Assembly (NCBI GenBank): GCA_951812775.1
Contig: OX638326.1
Span: forward strand, 2,925,391 to 2,989,390
Reading direction: 5' to 3'
Source of the DNA: an uncultured Alphaproteobacteria bacterium
Lineage (GTDB): Bacteria > Pseudomonadota > Alphaproteobacteria > MPNO01 > UBA2964
Length of the DNA stretch: 64,000 nucleotides
The translations under genes were made by a program, and so were the position numbers. How positions within the stretch are numbered: the first letter of the stretch is position 1; each line of letters opens with the position of its first letter. Shown one piece after another: positions 34,611-44,088 of the stretch. The notes under the pieces are model-generated. The model did no database searches and was not told where the DNA came from. It saw only the letters and a list, made by a program, of their open reading frames with translations.

Positions 34611-37415
34611 ATGGCGGCGGCAAAAGACTCCAAGCATTTATTTCTGATCGATGGATCGGGTTATATCTTCCGGGCCTATCACGCTCTGCCGCAGATGACG
34701 CGGCCTGACGGGACACAGGTTAACGCGGTTTATGGCTTTACCTCGATGCTGACCAAGCTGGTCGAGGATTCTGAGTCTGATTATCTCGCGGTTATTTTTG
34801 ATACTGCCCGCAAGACGTTTCGGTCGGACATCTATCCCGAATATAAGGCGCATCGTCCGCCACCGCCGGATGACCTGATTCCGCAATTTGCCCTCATCAG
34901 GGAATCAGTCGAAGCCTTTGGATTGCCGCAGGCCGAGATGGAGGGCTATGAGGCTGATGATCTGATCGCGACCTATGCAAAACAGGCGGCGGCTGATGGC
35001 CATCGCGTGACAATCGTTTCATCGGATAAGGATCTGATGCAGCTGATCGATGATAATATTTCGATGCAGGATCCGATGAAGGGCACGCAGATCAGCTATG
35101 AAGAGGTCGAAAAGAAATTCGGCGTAAAGCCTGACAAGGTGATTGATGTGCAGTCGTTGGCCGGCGACTCAGTTGATAATGTCCCCGGCGTGCCCGGCAT
35201 TGGCGTAAAAACCGCCGCGCAACTGCTCGAAGAATATGGCGATCTTGATACGCTGCTGGAACGTGCCGGCGAGATTAAACAGAACAAGCGCCGTGAGAAT
35301 CTGATCGAATTTGCCGATCAGGCGCGTATCTCGCGGGATCTGGTGACGCTGGCCTGTGATGCACCGGTTGAGCAAAGTTATGATAGCTTCACAATTCAGG
35401 ACCCTGATCCCGAAAAACTCGTCGCGTTTCTCGAAGAGCAAGGTTTCAAATCAACCCTCGCCAAGGTCAAGGCACGGCTGGCCGCTGCCGGTCATGATGT
35501 GCCGGACGATGCGCCTGTCCCCGTTGCCGATGATGGTCGGGATGAGGCCGGGTATGCGCTGGTGCAGGATGAAAAGTCGTTGAAGGACTGGATCGCCGCC
35601 GCCCTGGAGCAGGGGACTGTTGCGGTCGATACTGAAACAAATTCGCTGGATTCCCTGAATGCTGAGCTGGTCGGTGTGTCGCTGTCCGTTGCCAAACCGG
35701 TGGCGGGTGCCAAAGCCTGTTATATTCCTGTTGGCCATGTCGCGCCGAAAAGCCAGGGCTCACTTGATCTTGGCGGCGATTCTGAAGACCCTGGCGCGGA
35801 TGGCGCGCCCAAGCAGATCGCCCTCAAGAAAGCGCTCAAGTTGCTTAAGCCAATGCTTGAAGATCGCGGCACGCTCAAGGTTGCGCATAACGCAAAATAT
35901 GACAGCGAGGTTTTTGCGCGCTATGGCGTTGATATGGCGCCGGTCGATGACACGATGCTGTTATCCTATGTCCTCGATGGCGGCTCTCATAATCACAATC
36001 TCGATGACCTGACGCGACTGCATCTCGACAGAACCAATATCAAATATAGCGAGGTTGCTGGCAGCGGCAAAAAGCAGATCAGCTTTGCCGAGGCCGCGCT
36101 TGATGCGGCGTTGGATTATGCCGCTGAAGATGCTGATGTAACGCTTGGGCTGCACCGGATTTTAAAACCGCGTCTGGTTTTTGAACGTATGGCAACGGTC
36201 TATGAACGGATCGAGCGTCCGTTGATCGACGTGCTGGAAGATATGGAAAGCGCCGGCATCAAGGTCGATGTGAAAGTTCTGAAATCTCTGTCCGATGATT
36301 TTGAAAAACGTATCGGGACCCTTGGCGATGACATCCATGAACTGGCGGGCCATGAATTTAATATTGGCTCGCCCAAACAGCTTGGCGAAGTGCTGTTTGA
36401 TGAGATGGGGCTGCCCGGCGGCAAGAAGGGAAAGACCGGTGCGTATGGAACGGGTGCCGATATTCTGGAAGGGCTGGCGGCGCAGGGCCATGATCTGCCG
36501 GTGAAAGTTCTTGAATGGCGCCAGCTCAGCAAACTCAAAAGCACCTATACCGATGCGCTGATGGGGCAGATCGATGCCAGAACCGGACGGGTGCATACGT
36601 CCTATGCGCAGGCTATTGCCTCGACCGGGCGGCTGTCGTCAAATGATCCCAACCTGCAAAACATTCCGATCCGTACCGAGGAAGGCCGCAAGATCAGAAC
36701 TGCCTTTGTCGCCGATAAAGGCAATATGCTGCTGTCAGCGGATTATTCCCAGATCGAGCTGAGGTTGCTGGCACATGTCGCCGATATCGATGCGCTCAAG
36801 ACGGCGTTCAAGGACGGCGCCGATATTCATGCGATGACCGCCAGCGAAGTGTTCGGCATTCCGATTGACGAGCTTGATGGCCCGACACGAAACCGCGCCA
36901 AGGCAATCAATTTCGGCATTATCTACGGCATCAGCCCGTTTGGTCTGGCGCGCCAGCTGGGCATCGCGCAGGGCGACGCCAAGTCTTACATCGAAGCCTA
37001 TTTTGAGCGCTATCCCGGCGTAAAAGGCTATATGGATGAAGCCAAGGAATTCGCCCGCGAAAACGGCTATGTCCAAACCATCTACGGTCGTCGCGTGCAT
37101 GTGCCGGGCATTCAGGACAAGAACCCGGCCCGGCGGAACTTCATGGAGCGCGCGGCGATTAACGCGCCGTTGCAGGGCTCGGCTGCCGATATCATCAAAC
37201 GAGCGATGATCCTTATGCCAGGCGCGCTCAAGGCTGCCAAACTCAAGGCGCAGATGTTGCTGCAGGTGCACGATGAATTGATCTTCGAGGTGCCTGAAAA
37301 GGAGCTGGCGAAAACCGAGGAGGTGGTCAAGAAAACCATGGAGTCAGCCGCCAGCCTGTCCGTGCCCCTGATCTGTGATACCGGCTCCGGCGCCAGCTGG
37401 GATGAAGCGCATTAG
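34611..37415 (+). CDS. polA: DNA polymerase I
   Basis: A 934-residue PolI with all three domains. The 5'-3' exonuclease (about 1-290) opens HLFLIDGSGYIFRAYHALPQ and has EGYEADDLIATYA and GDSVDNVPGVPGIG. The 3'-5' proofreading domain keeps the metal-binding DTETNSL near residue 343 and YAAEDADVT, so it should be active. The polymerase domain has SADYSQIELRLLAHVADI near residue 709, the O-helix region RNRAKAINFGIIYGISPFG and LLQVHDELIFEVP. It fills gaps and removes Okazaki primers. ATG 34611 was chosen because the frame upstream does not resemble PolI. Confidence 0.96.
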   Translation: MAAAKDSKHLFLIDGSGYIFRAYHALPQMTRPDGTQVNAVYGFTSMLTKLVEDSESDYLAVIFDTARKTFRSDIYPEYKAHRPPPPDDLIPQFALIRESVEAFGLPQAEMEGYEADDLIATYAKQAAADGHRVTIVSSDKDLMQLIDDNISMQDPMKGTQISYEEVEKKFGVKPDKVIDVQSLAGDSVDNVPGVPGIGVKTAAQLLEEYGDLDTLLERAGEIKQNKRRENLIEFADQARISRDLVTLACDAPVEQSYDSFTIQDPDPEKLVAFLEEQGFKSTLAKVKARLAAAGHDVPDDAPVPVADDGRDEAGYALVQDEKSLKDWIAAALEQGTVAVDTETNSLDSLNAELVGVSLSVAKPVAGAKACYIPVGHVAPKSQGSLDLGGDSEDPGADGAPKQIALKKALKLLKPMLEDRGTLKVAHNAKYDSEVFARYGVDMAPVDDTMLLSYVLDGGSHNHNLDDLTRLHLDRTNIKYSEVAGSGKKQISFAEAALDAALDYAAEDADVTLGLHRILKPRLVFERMATVYERIERPLIDVLEDMESAGIKVDVKVLKSLSDDFEKRIGTLGDDIHELAGHEFNIGSPKQLGEVLFDEMGLPGGKKGKTGAYGTGADILEGLAAQGHDLPVKVLEWRQLSKLKSTYTDALMGQIDARTGRVHTSYAQAIASTGRLSSNDPNLQNIPIRTEEGRKIRTAFVADKGNMLLSADYSQIELRLLAHVADIDALKTAFKDGADIHAMTASEVFGIPIDELDGPTRNRAKAINFGIIYGISPFGLARQLGIAQGDAKSYIEAYFERYPGVKGYMDEAKEFARENGYVQTIYGRRVHVPGIQDKNPARRNFMERAAINAPLQGSAADIIKRAMILMPGALKAAKLKAQMLLQVHDELIFEVPEKELAKTEEVVKKTMESAASLSVPLICDTGSGASWDEAH

Positions 37416-37546
37416 GGTGTATCGTCAGGTCTGCTTCTGACCCGGAGTAGACACGTTCATTCCTTCTATGCAGCAATGAGACGGTTGATAAGTTTGATCA
37501 AGACACGTCAAAGTATGGCGGCAAACGCCCCGTCTGCCATCTTTGG

Positions 37547-37948
37547 TCAGCTAGGTGCTGGTCTGTGAAATTCAATGACGTTACGATCCGGATCTCGAAC
37601 AAAGATGAACCGTGCGCCTGTTGGCAGTTCAACATCGCCAGTAATTGGAATTTCCAGTTCACCCAGCTGTCGCTCGACACTTTCTAGATCGCTAACTTCC
37701 AATGCCACATGTGTGTAGCCAGCCTGCTTCGTCGGCCGGTCCATTAAGACATTGTCGCTGTCAGCGTTCTTCGAAGCATTCAATATGAAGTTCATGTTGA
37801 TGCCGCACGGGTGGATCATAACCGCAACCGGCTCGGGTCCGACCGGACCTTCGATAAACTCGAAACCGAGCTTTTCATAAAATTCCCGCGTCACCGCAAG
37901 GCTCCTAACCCGAATTTCCACGTGATTGATACCGGTTATCTGCTTCAT
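37547..37948 (-). CDS. VOC family protein
   Basis: A 133-residue glyoxalase-fold protein: MKQITGINHVEIRVRSLAVT, a central YTHVALEVSD and the terminal DPDRNVIEFHRPAP. The metal positions His (INHVE), His (YTHVA) and Glu (IEFH) are all in place, so a metal-dependent lyase or dioxygenase is likely; fosfomycin-resistance-type and glyoxalase I-type enzymes share this layout. It lies 74 bp after the NmrA-like gene on the same strand and is probably co-transcribed. Confidence 0.82.
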   Translation of the reverse strand: MKQITGINHVEIRVRSLAVTREFYEKLGFEFIEGPVGPEPVAVMIHPCGINMNFILNASKNADSDNVLMDRPTKQAGYTHVALEVSDLESVERQLGELEIPITGDVELPTGARFIFVRDPDRNVIEFHRPAPS

Positions 37949-38022
37949 TTTTCAAAAGTCTCCTTAAATACGTGTAGGATGTTCAATATTGCCAAGTTTG
38001 AGGATGGTCATCGTCAACTGAT

Positions 38023-38886
38023 CTAGACAGCCAAATTGGCGATGAAAGTGCTCAGGTCAACAGATGCTTTCCGCGCACCCGGATCGAGAAAATCGATGCG
38101 CCCATTGTTTATGTTCTCATGCATCTCGGCGAGAGCCTCAGCAGACTGCTGAGACAAACCGCTTTGCTTCAGTTGATCCACCCAGACTTCCTGCGGGACC
38201 GCGACCGCAACAACATCGCGATCAAGTGCTCTTGAAAGCTCCTTCGCGATGTCCTCGGCGGAATATTGGTCCGCTCGCCTCAGTTCGATCACTCGATGCG
38301 GGGTCGAGGACGGGTCTAGGAGGGCATGGGCGACAGTCAAGCCGATGTCACCGGTGGCAACCATGTCGATCTTCCGATTAAGAGGAAGGATCATGCTTGG
38401 ATATACCCCTTCGTGAATGGCGGCTGGAAGGACATCCTGAATGTTTTCCAGAAAATACCCGGGGCGAACTGCGGTAAGGGGGATGTGTGCCTTCACGAAA
38501 AGTCTTTCCAGGTGGCTGATAGTGGTGATCGGGCCAACGCGCTCTTCGTGCTGGGCGCCGACGGACGAAAGGATAACCGCATGCGGCAGCCGGGCGACGG
38601 TGGCTGCAGCGACTATTGCCTCTGCACGTTTGATGCTGTCGCCGATGAAGTCATCATTTTCAAGATCGGGAGGCAGCAAAAAGTAGGCTCCGCTGGCGCC
38701 GTCCAACGCTTTTGTCATGGCTGCGATATCTAAAATGTCAGCAACCGCGATCTCGGCTCCTTTCGCTTTCCACGCGATGCCTTTCTCTTCGGTACGGACG
38801 ATAACCCGCACCGGTTGCCCTTGGTCAATGAGCGTTTGGGCAACGACGGAACCAGTGTTTCCGGTGACGCCTGAAATAACAAACAT
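38023..38886 (-). CDS. NmrA-like NAD(P)H-binding oxidoreductase
   Basis: A 287-residue atypical short-chain dehydrogenase: MFVISGVTGNTGSVVAQTLI is the NmrA/QOR2-type dinucleotide motif, followed by VRVIVRTEEKG and GASGAYFLLPPDLEND. The family includes quinone oxidoreductase QorB and azoreductases. ATG 38886 has GGGG nearby upstream; the longer in-frame version from 38979 would run through the operator and is rejected. It diverges from a LysR-type gene that probably controls it together with the VOC gene behind. Confidence 0.83.
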   Translation of the reverse strand: MFVISGVTGNTGSVVAQTLIDQGQPVRVIVRTEEKGIAWKAKGAEIAVADILDIAAMTKALDGASGAYFLLPPDLENDDFIGDSIKRAEAIVAAATVARLPHAVILSSVGAQHEERVGPITTISHLERLFVKAHIPLTAVRPGYFLENIQDVLPAAIHEGVYPSMILPLNRKIDMVATGDIGLTVAHALLDPSSTPHRVIELRRADQYSAEDIAKELSRALDRDVVAVAVPQEVWVDQLKQSGLSQQSAEALAEMHENINNGRIDFLDPGARKASVDLSTFIANLAV

Positions 38887-38953
38887 GATGATTTCCCCTG
38901 TGTGTTCGGTTTCGATGCCCCAAACATACGGATGCCAATTGAATAACTTTAAT

Positions 38954-38977
38954 GCATGTTTTATATAAGAAACATGC
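38954..38977. promoter_or_regulatory. Perfect dyad, likely LysR operator
   Basis: GCATGTTT at 38954-38961 and its exact complement AAACATGC at 38970-38977 surround TATATAAG. The dyad sits in the 87-bp gap between the divergent NmrA-like and LysR genes and overlaps the preferred LysR start codon (38974). The layout suits autoregulation and control of the divergent operon by the LysR protein. Confidence 0.55.
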
Positions 38978-39894
38978 ACTATAAGAATATAAGTGACGTT
39001 GATCTGAATCTATTGAAAGCGCTTGAAGCTTTGCTGGAAACCGAGAGCGTCACTAAGGCGGCAAACCAAGTGAACCTCTCGCAACCAGCCATGAGTCGGG
39101 CATTAAATCGCCTGCAGCATGCGCTTAAGGATCCGTTGCTTGTGCGCTCGGGCAGGGGCATGGTCTTAACGCCCCGTGGTGAGGCGCTGCGCGGGCCGGT
39201 TCAAGATGCCTTGGCACGCGTGTCGGGAGTGTTCAAACCGCAGGTATTTGATCCGTCAAAGGCGCAAGACCGGTTTCGCATCATGGCGCCGGATTATCTC
39301 GCTCAAATGATAATGCCTACGGTTCTCGGCCAGATCTTAAACTTAGCCCCGCAGATTCAGATCGAATTGGAAAACCTGTCCGAGAGGGGCATTGCCGAGA
39401 TGTACCAAGGAAAAATCTCGCTCGGCTTTGGCGTTGTCGACGATGGTCCCGTTTTGGACAATGTTGCGGCACAAGCCCTGTCGACCGACCGGCAGGTCTG
39501 CTTGATGCGCAAAGGACACCCTCTGTCTGGACGCAGTATGGACCTCAAAGACTATGCTGCGGCACCGCATGCCTTGATGAGCATTACCGGAAAGGGTGGC
39601 AGCCGGATTGATAGCGTTTTGAAAGAGCACGGCCTTGAAAGGACAATTGCACTTAGGATTATGCACTTCCTTACAATCAGCGCCGTAATTGCTCCCACCG
39701 ATTTGGTTATCACGGTCCCCGACCGGCTGGCCCGAAAAGTCCTGACCGATGACTTGATCATTTTGGAACTGCCAAGTGAGCTTCAGGCACCGCCGTTTAC
39801 CTTCTCACAAATCTGGCACGAACGATTCACCGAAGACCCAGCACATCGTTGGCTCCGCCGGTTGATAAAAAGCGAATGTCAAAAAAACCTCTAG
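38974..39894 (+). CDS. LysR-family transcriptional regulator
   Basis: A 306-residue LysR protein. The N-terminal winged helix is clear (LNLLKALEALLETESVTKAA then LSQPAMSRALNRL), followed by the linker and an effector-binding domain (RFRIMAPDYLAQMIMPTVLG). The start is ATG 38974; another in-frame ATG at 38956 would add six residues and include half of the dyad. It is transcribed away from the NmrA-like and VOC genes, the usual arrangement for a regulator and its target operon, so a response to a quinone, azo or electrophilic compound is a reasonable guess. Confidence 0.9.
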   Translation: MHYKNISDVDLNLLKALEALLETESVTKAANQVNLSQPAMSRALNRLQHALKDPLLVRSGRGMVLTPRGEALRGPVQDALARVSGVFKPQVFDPSKAQDRFRIMAPDYLAQMIMPTVLGQILNLAPQIQIELENLSERGIAEMYQGKISLGFGVVDDGPVLDNVAAQALSTDRQVCLMRKGHPLSGRSMDLKDYAAAPHALMSITGKGGSRIDSVLKEHGLERTIALRIMHFLTISAVIAPTDLVITVPDRLARKVLTDDLIILELPSELQAPPFTFSQIWHERFTEDPAHRWLRRLIKSECQKNL

Positions 39895-40045
39895 TGTTCG
39901 CTTCTGGCTACTAGCAGAACGCCATAAAAATGGGTGCTTCCATCTCACACAGGAAAACCCGATCCAGACAGAACCGGTCGCCCTCTGGTCCGGGAAGAAT
40001 GCTGTGATATCCTGTGGGGGACGCATCAGCATTGGAACAGTGTAA

Positions 40046-41308
40046 ATGAGTACAGGAACTCTGCCCCCGCATCGAATCGACGTTTGTGTGCCGGAACGCC
40101 GCGAGCCCGGCATGATGGTGTTTAATGTCCGCCCGGGCGGTCCCGATATTGGCCGTAACAAGGTCGGCTGGATTATCGGTGTGGATCGCGAGGGGAACTT
40201 TCCGCTCAACATGAAATTCGACACCGCGGCGCAGGATAGCTGTGCGCTGCCCAACGGAAACCTGATGTTTTCGCTCACCGGCGCGGGGCAGATTAAGGAA
40301 GTTCTGCGCTCGGGCCAGGTCGTCCGGCAGTGGCATGTCGCGGGAAAATGGCAGGACAAAAAGCCGCCACCGAACTCTGTTGAGATTGATGTGCCGTTGA
40401 CCCATCACCGGGTGAATATTTTTCCCAATGGTAATCTGTTGCTGTTGAGCGCTGAAATGCGCGAGCTGCCGGATTGGCCGGAAAACGATACTGATCCCGA
40501 CGCGCCGCGCGGTCCGGCCAACGTCGTTGGTGATGTCGTGCTCGAAGTGACGCCCAAGGGCGAGATCAACCATAAATGGCATCTGCTCGATATGCTTGAT
40601 CCGTACCGGCTGTGTTATGGCAGCTGCTCTGGCTATTGGCGCAAGCTGGGTTTTCCTGACAGCAATGACTGGTGTCACACCACCGCGGTTTTTTATGATG
40701 CGCGCGACGATACGATCATGCTGTCGCTCCGCACTCAGGATTGCATCCTTAAATTTTCCCGGGCGAACGGCGATATTAAATGGATCCTCGGCGATCCCGG
40801 TAACTGGCGCGCGCCATGGTCTGACAAGCTGTTGCAGCCGGTCGGCGACGTCGAATGGCAATATCACCAGCATGATTGCTCGGTGACACCGTTCGGCAAT
40901 ATTTTGTGTTTTGACAATGGTAATCACCGCGCTCTGCCTTTTGACGATCCGCGTCCGGCGGAAGAGAATTACAGCCGGGTGGTGGAATTTGAGGTCGATG
41001 AAGAGGCGATGACGGTTGAGCAGGTCTGGTCATTTGGCGATGGCGATGGGCCGGGTGAAGGGTTGTATGGCTGTTATCAGGGTGGTGCCTATCGCCTGCC
41101 CTATACCGGCAACACCTTCATGAATTTTGGTGGTGTCTGCACGATTGATGGTGTGCCGACCAATGACAATCGTGGTGGCATGTGCCGGGCCCGGCTGATC
41201 GAGGTAACACCAACCAAAGAAATCGTTTTTGATATGTGGATCGATGGCAGTGAAGAGGAACCGCCCTTGCCGCTCTCTTCCTTTCGCAGCGAATATGTTC
41301 CCGGCTGA
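40046..41308 (+). CDS. Arylsulfotransferase (ASST)-family protein
   Basis: A 420-residue protein with the beta-propeller-type repeats of bacterial arylsulfate sulfotransferases: LPNGNLMFSLTG, FPNGNLLLLSAEMRE, DWCHTTAVFYDARDDTIMLS, FGNILCFDNGNHRAL. Histidines at DWCH and GNHR could correspond to the sulfohistidine and partner residues. Unlike periplasmic AssT, no signal peptide is present (MSTGTLPPHRIDVCVPERRE), so it may be cytoplasmic and act on another transfer reaction. It is 21 bp upstream of the MmgE/PrpD gene and probably co-transcribed. Confidence 0.8.
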   Translation: MSTGTLPPHRIDVCVPERREPGMMVFNVRPGGPDIGRNKVGWIIGVDREGNFPLNMKFDTAAQDSCALPNGNLMFSLTGAGQIKEVLRSGQVVRQWHVAGKWQDKKPPPNSVEIDVPLTHHRVNIFPNGNLLLLSAEMRELPDWPENDTDPDAPRGPANVVGDVVLEVTPKGEINHKWHLLDMLDPYRLCYGSCSGYWRKLGFPDSNDWCHTTAVFYDARDDTIMLSLRTQDCILKFSRANGDIKWILGDPGNWRAPWSDKLLQPVGDVEWQYHQHDCSVTPFGNILCFDNGNHRALPFDDPRPAEENYSRVVEFEVDEEAMTVEQVWSFGDGDGPGEGLYGCYQGGAYRLPYTGNTFMNFGGVCTIDGVPTNDNRGGMCRARLIEVTPTKEIVFDMWIDGSEEEPPLPLSSFRSEYVPG

Positions 41309-41329
41309 TTATGCCGGAATAAAGGAAAC

Positions 41330-42691
41330 ATGATGGATCAGCTCACAGAACAAATCGCGCGTTTCGCAACGGATCTCACATTTGATCATCTCGGTGATGA
41401 GATAGCCCATCTCGGCGGCCAGCATCTGATTGACGCGCTGGGCTGTGCGCTCGGCGCACATGATTGTGAACCGGCGGCCATCGGCAGGCGCCTCGCAGCC
41501 GGACAAACACCCGGCATGTTTGCGGGGCGGACATTGTTTCAGGACTCGACTCTGCCGGTGGAAATCGCCGGTTTTATCAATGCCTGCATGATCCGCAATT
41601 ATGATTTCAATGATCGTTATCCCGGCGGCTATCCCAGCGACGGGCTTGGCTCCCATTTTGCGATGGCGGGCGCGATGCCGATTGCCGGCAAGGATTTTTT
41701 GGCTTCTGTCCTCGTGACCTATGAGATTTTTATTCGGCTCAGCGAATATTCAAACATGCGGCACCTTGGCTGGGATCAGGGGTTTGCCGTCGGTATTTCG
41801 GCGACGGCCGGTATCTGTAATCTGCTCGGGCTGTCGGTTGAGCAGACCGCGAACGCTATCGGGATGACGGCGACCTCGACGGTGCCGCTGCGGGTCACCC
41901 GGTCTGGCGAGCTGACACCGTGGAAAAATGTCGCAACCGCTTTTGCGGCGCGCAATGGCGTCTTTGCCGCCACGCTCGCTTCGGAAGGGATGATTGGACC
42001 GGGCAATGCCTTCGAGGGGCGCTGTGGCCTTTTCGATAATGTGACCGGCCCGTTTGAAATGTCTGCCTTTCCAACCCATGGCGGCAGTTTTGATTTCCCT
42101 AAGGCGCTGGTGAAATACTGGCCGCTGGAAACCAATGGCCAGCCGGTGGTGTGGGCCGGCATGGATCTCAAGGAAAAGATCGCAGCGGAAGACATCGACA
42201 AAATTGAGGATATCGAGGTCTTTTGCGATGCGTTCTGCAAACACGAGATCGGCAGCGAACCGGAAAAATGGGACCCGCAAACCCGGGAAACGGCGGATCA
42301 CAGCCTGCCTTATATTCTCGCTAAATCGATGATCGAGGGTCCACTGACTGTGGCGTCCTTTGACGAAGCACAGGTGCGGGATCCGGCGCTGCGACCGCTG
42401 CTTAACAAGATAACCGTCACCGTCGATGATGAGATAGAGGCACGTTTACCGGACACGATGATGGTGCGCGTGGTTGCGAAGATGATAGACGGCACGACGC
42501 ACGAAGTAGAAAGCATCAACCCGCCCGGTCATCCCGCCAACCCGATGACGGATGATGACATCGCCGCCAAGTTCCGGGCGCAGGGCGAACCGGTGCTCGG
42601 CGCCGAACGGTGCGGCGAGGTGATTGACGCCTGGACCAATGTCGCCGACGCCACCGATCTGCGACCGCTGATCCAGATGATGGATTTTTAG
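41330..42691 (+). CDS. MmgE/PrpD family protein
   Basis: A 453-residue protein of the 2-methylcitrate dehydratase-like MmgE/PrpD family. Visible are HLGGQHLIDALGCALGAHDC near residue 24, the NACMIRNYDFNDRY segment near residue 83, and SVEQTANAIGMTATSTVPL near residue 168. Length is normal. Members dehydrate or hydrate short tricarboxylates or are of unknown specificity; the absence of prpB or prpC argues against the methylcitrate cycle here. AAAGGAAA precedes the start; ATG 41333 is an equally good start. It forms a pair with the ASST-like gene. Confidence 0.87.
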   Translation: MMDQLTEQIARFATDLTFDHLGDEIAHLGGQHLIDALGCALGAHDCEPAAIGRRLAAGQTPGMFAGRTLFQDSTLPVEIAGFINACMIRNYDFNDRYPGGYPSDGLGSHFAMAGAMPIAGKDFLASVLVTYEIFIRLSEYSNMRHLGWDQGFAVGISATAGICNLLGLSVEQTANAIGMTATSTVPLRVTRSGELTPWKNVATAFAARNGVFAATLASEGMIGPGNAFEGRCGLFDNVTGPFEMSAFPTHGGSFDFPKALVKYWPLETNGQPVVWAGMDLKEKIAAEDIDKIEDIEVFCDAFCKHEIGSEPEKWDPQTRETADHSLPYILAKSMIEGPLTVASFDEAQVRDPALRPLLNKITVTVDDEIEARLPDTMMVRVVAKMIDGTTHEVESINPPGHPANPMTDDDIAAKFRAQGEPVLGAERCGEVIDAWTNVADATDLRPLIQMMDF

Positions 42692-42694
42692 CGG

Positions 42695-43318
42695 CTAGTT
42701 TTTATGCGCTGGTTGAACGAAGCGCAGCTTCGGGAGTTCTTTCATCGCAGTTTGTTTATCGACAGGGACAATCGACAAAAGAAATTTAGTCTCGATAAAA
42801 TTTATATCGAGCTGTTGAAAGTGCGGATTGCTCTTATCCACTGATGTTTGTCGGTTCGACGCTACGATTGATCCAAGTCCTGGGCCAAATAACAATGTGC
42901 CTACAAACCCGCCTGCTGCTCTGGAGGCACCGTCGAAGTGGCAGCCCACGCAAAAATAATACTCCTGATCCTTTTCGAGGGTGACTTCGACTGCAAATTT
43001 ATCACGATTTTCGGGCTTTATGAATTGATTTGAAAAATGGTCAGACGGCAATCCGATAGATAGCTGATTTTTGCCGGGCGTAATATCCACCATGGTAAAG
43101 CCCCCGCTGCGAAGTTCTACGTGATTCCGGTCATTTATTCTTACAGCGGGCACTATCGCGCTTTCCGCTAATTTGTCTTCTCTGTAAATTATCACCCGAC
43201 TTTTTGCCGGAAAGACGGTGGAAAGTGTTGTCTTGACCTCTTTATAACTAGGGCCGGTCGCCGTCTTACATCCGGTTAAAGCCAAAACAATCAGAAGTAA
43301 AAACGAAATAGAGCGCAT
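42695..43318 (-). CDS. DUF2846-like lipoprotein
   Basis: A 207-residue lipoprotein. MRSISFLLLIVLALTGC is a signal with lipobox LTGC, giving lipid-modified Cys17. The mature part has SRVIIYREDKLAESAIVPAV, a VDITPGKNQLSIG segment and EVTLEKDQEYYFCVGC with two cysteines, the general pattern of DUF2846 domain lipoproteins of unknown role. GGGAGG lies just upstream of ATG 43318, which decides this start over 43339. A glycine-rich GGFVGTLLFGPGLGSIVA stretch near residue 140 could insert in a membrane. Confidence 0.75.
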   Translation of the reverse strand: MRSISFLLLIVLALTGCKTATGPSYKEVKTTLSTVFPAKSRVIIYREDKLAESAIVPAVRINDRNHVELRSGGFTMVDITPGKNQLSIGLPSDHFSNQFIKPENRDKFAVEVTLEKDQEYYFCVGCHFDGASRAAGGFVGTLLFGPGLGSIVASNRQTSVDKSNPHFQQLDINFIETKFLLSIVPVDKQTAMKELPKLRFVQPAHKN

Positions 43319-43416
43319 TTTGAGGCCTCCCACGACCAAAACCTAAACGACCTACGCGTTATCTTACACAAGAAACAGGTGTCTTCTAGCTTGGCGCGTA
43401 GGGTTGTTAAGAGGAA

Positions 43417-44076
43417 TTACTTCCAGTGCGGCGGATAGGCGTTGTCATATCCGGGCAGGGATTCGAGGCGTTTTGTCCAGCGGTCAATGTTCGGGAAGTA
43501 CTCCGTCACGGGATGGATCGCGAGCTGTAACGGCGCGGCATCATCTCGCCCCACTGCATGTAGCAGCTGCATGATGACCGGAAACACCATCAGATCGGCG
43601 GCGCTCAACGTCTCCCCGGCCAGCCAGTCATTATCCTTCAGAGCTGTTTCATAGAGGGCCAGTTCGTTTCGGACTGTCTCCGCCGCCTGTTTAATTTTGT
43701 CCGCGACCTCAGTCGCCTTGCCGCGAAACAGCGGGCGCGAGATCTCGCCAACCGGGCCCCGCAAATTCGCATCACAGTCGCAGATGGTTTGCCAGACACG
43801 GGCCGTTTCAACAGGTGAACTGCCAAACAGCGGTGGCGCCGGTATTGCTGCATCCAGATAGGACAGGATGGCAAGGGTTTCACAAACGATGATGTCGTCT
43901 TCCACCAGCGTCGGCACCTGACCACGCGGGTTGATCGCCAGATAGTCCGGACTCTTCTGTTCGCGCTTGGTGTTATCAAGACGGCGCGGCGTATAGGCTA
44001 GCCCTTTAACTTCCAGCGCCAGCATCACCGACCAGCAGGGCGGCGAGCCGGAAATAAAATAGAGCTCACGCGCCAT
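43417..44076 (-). CDS. Glutathione S-transferase family protein
   Basis: A 219-residue GST. The thioredoxin-like domain reads LYFISGSPPCWSVMLALEVKG with NPRGQVPTLVEDD (cis-Pro) and ETLAILSYL; the helical domain includes WLAGETLSAADLMVFPVI. The SPPCWSV turn offers Ser or Cys for glutathione activation. It is the first gene after a broken substrate-binding-protein gene on the same strand. Substrate not inferable. Confidence 0.87.
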   Translation of the reverse strand: MARELYFISGSPPCWSVMLALEVKGLAYTPRRLDNTKREQKSPDYLAINPRGQVPTLVEDDIIVCETLAILSYLDAAIPAPPLFGSSPVETARVWQTICDCDANLRGPVGEISRPLFRGKATEVADKIKQAAETVRNELALYETALKDNDWLAGETLSAADLMVFPVIMQLLHAVGRDDAAPLQLAIHPVTEYFPNIDRWTKRLESLPGYDNAYPPHWK

Positions 44077-44088
44077 CGTGAGAATCCG

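Noticed and set aside
39911-40927. Long open frame on the minus strand opposite the arylsulfotransferase gene.
   Set aside because: It is a shadow of a well-supported gene; its sequence shows no family motif and no ribosome site.
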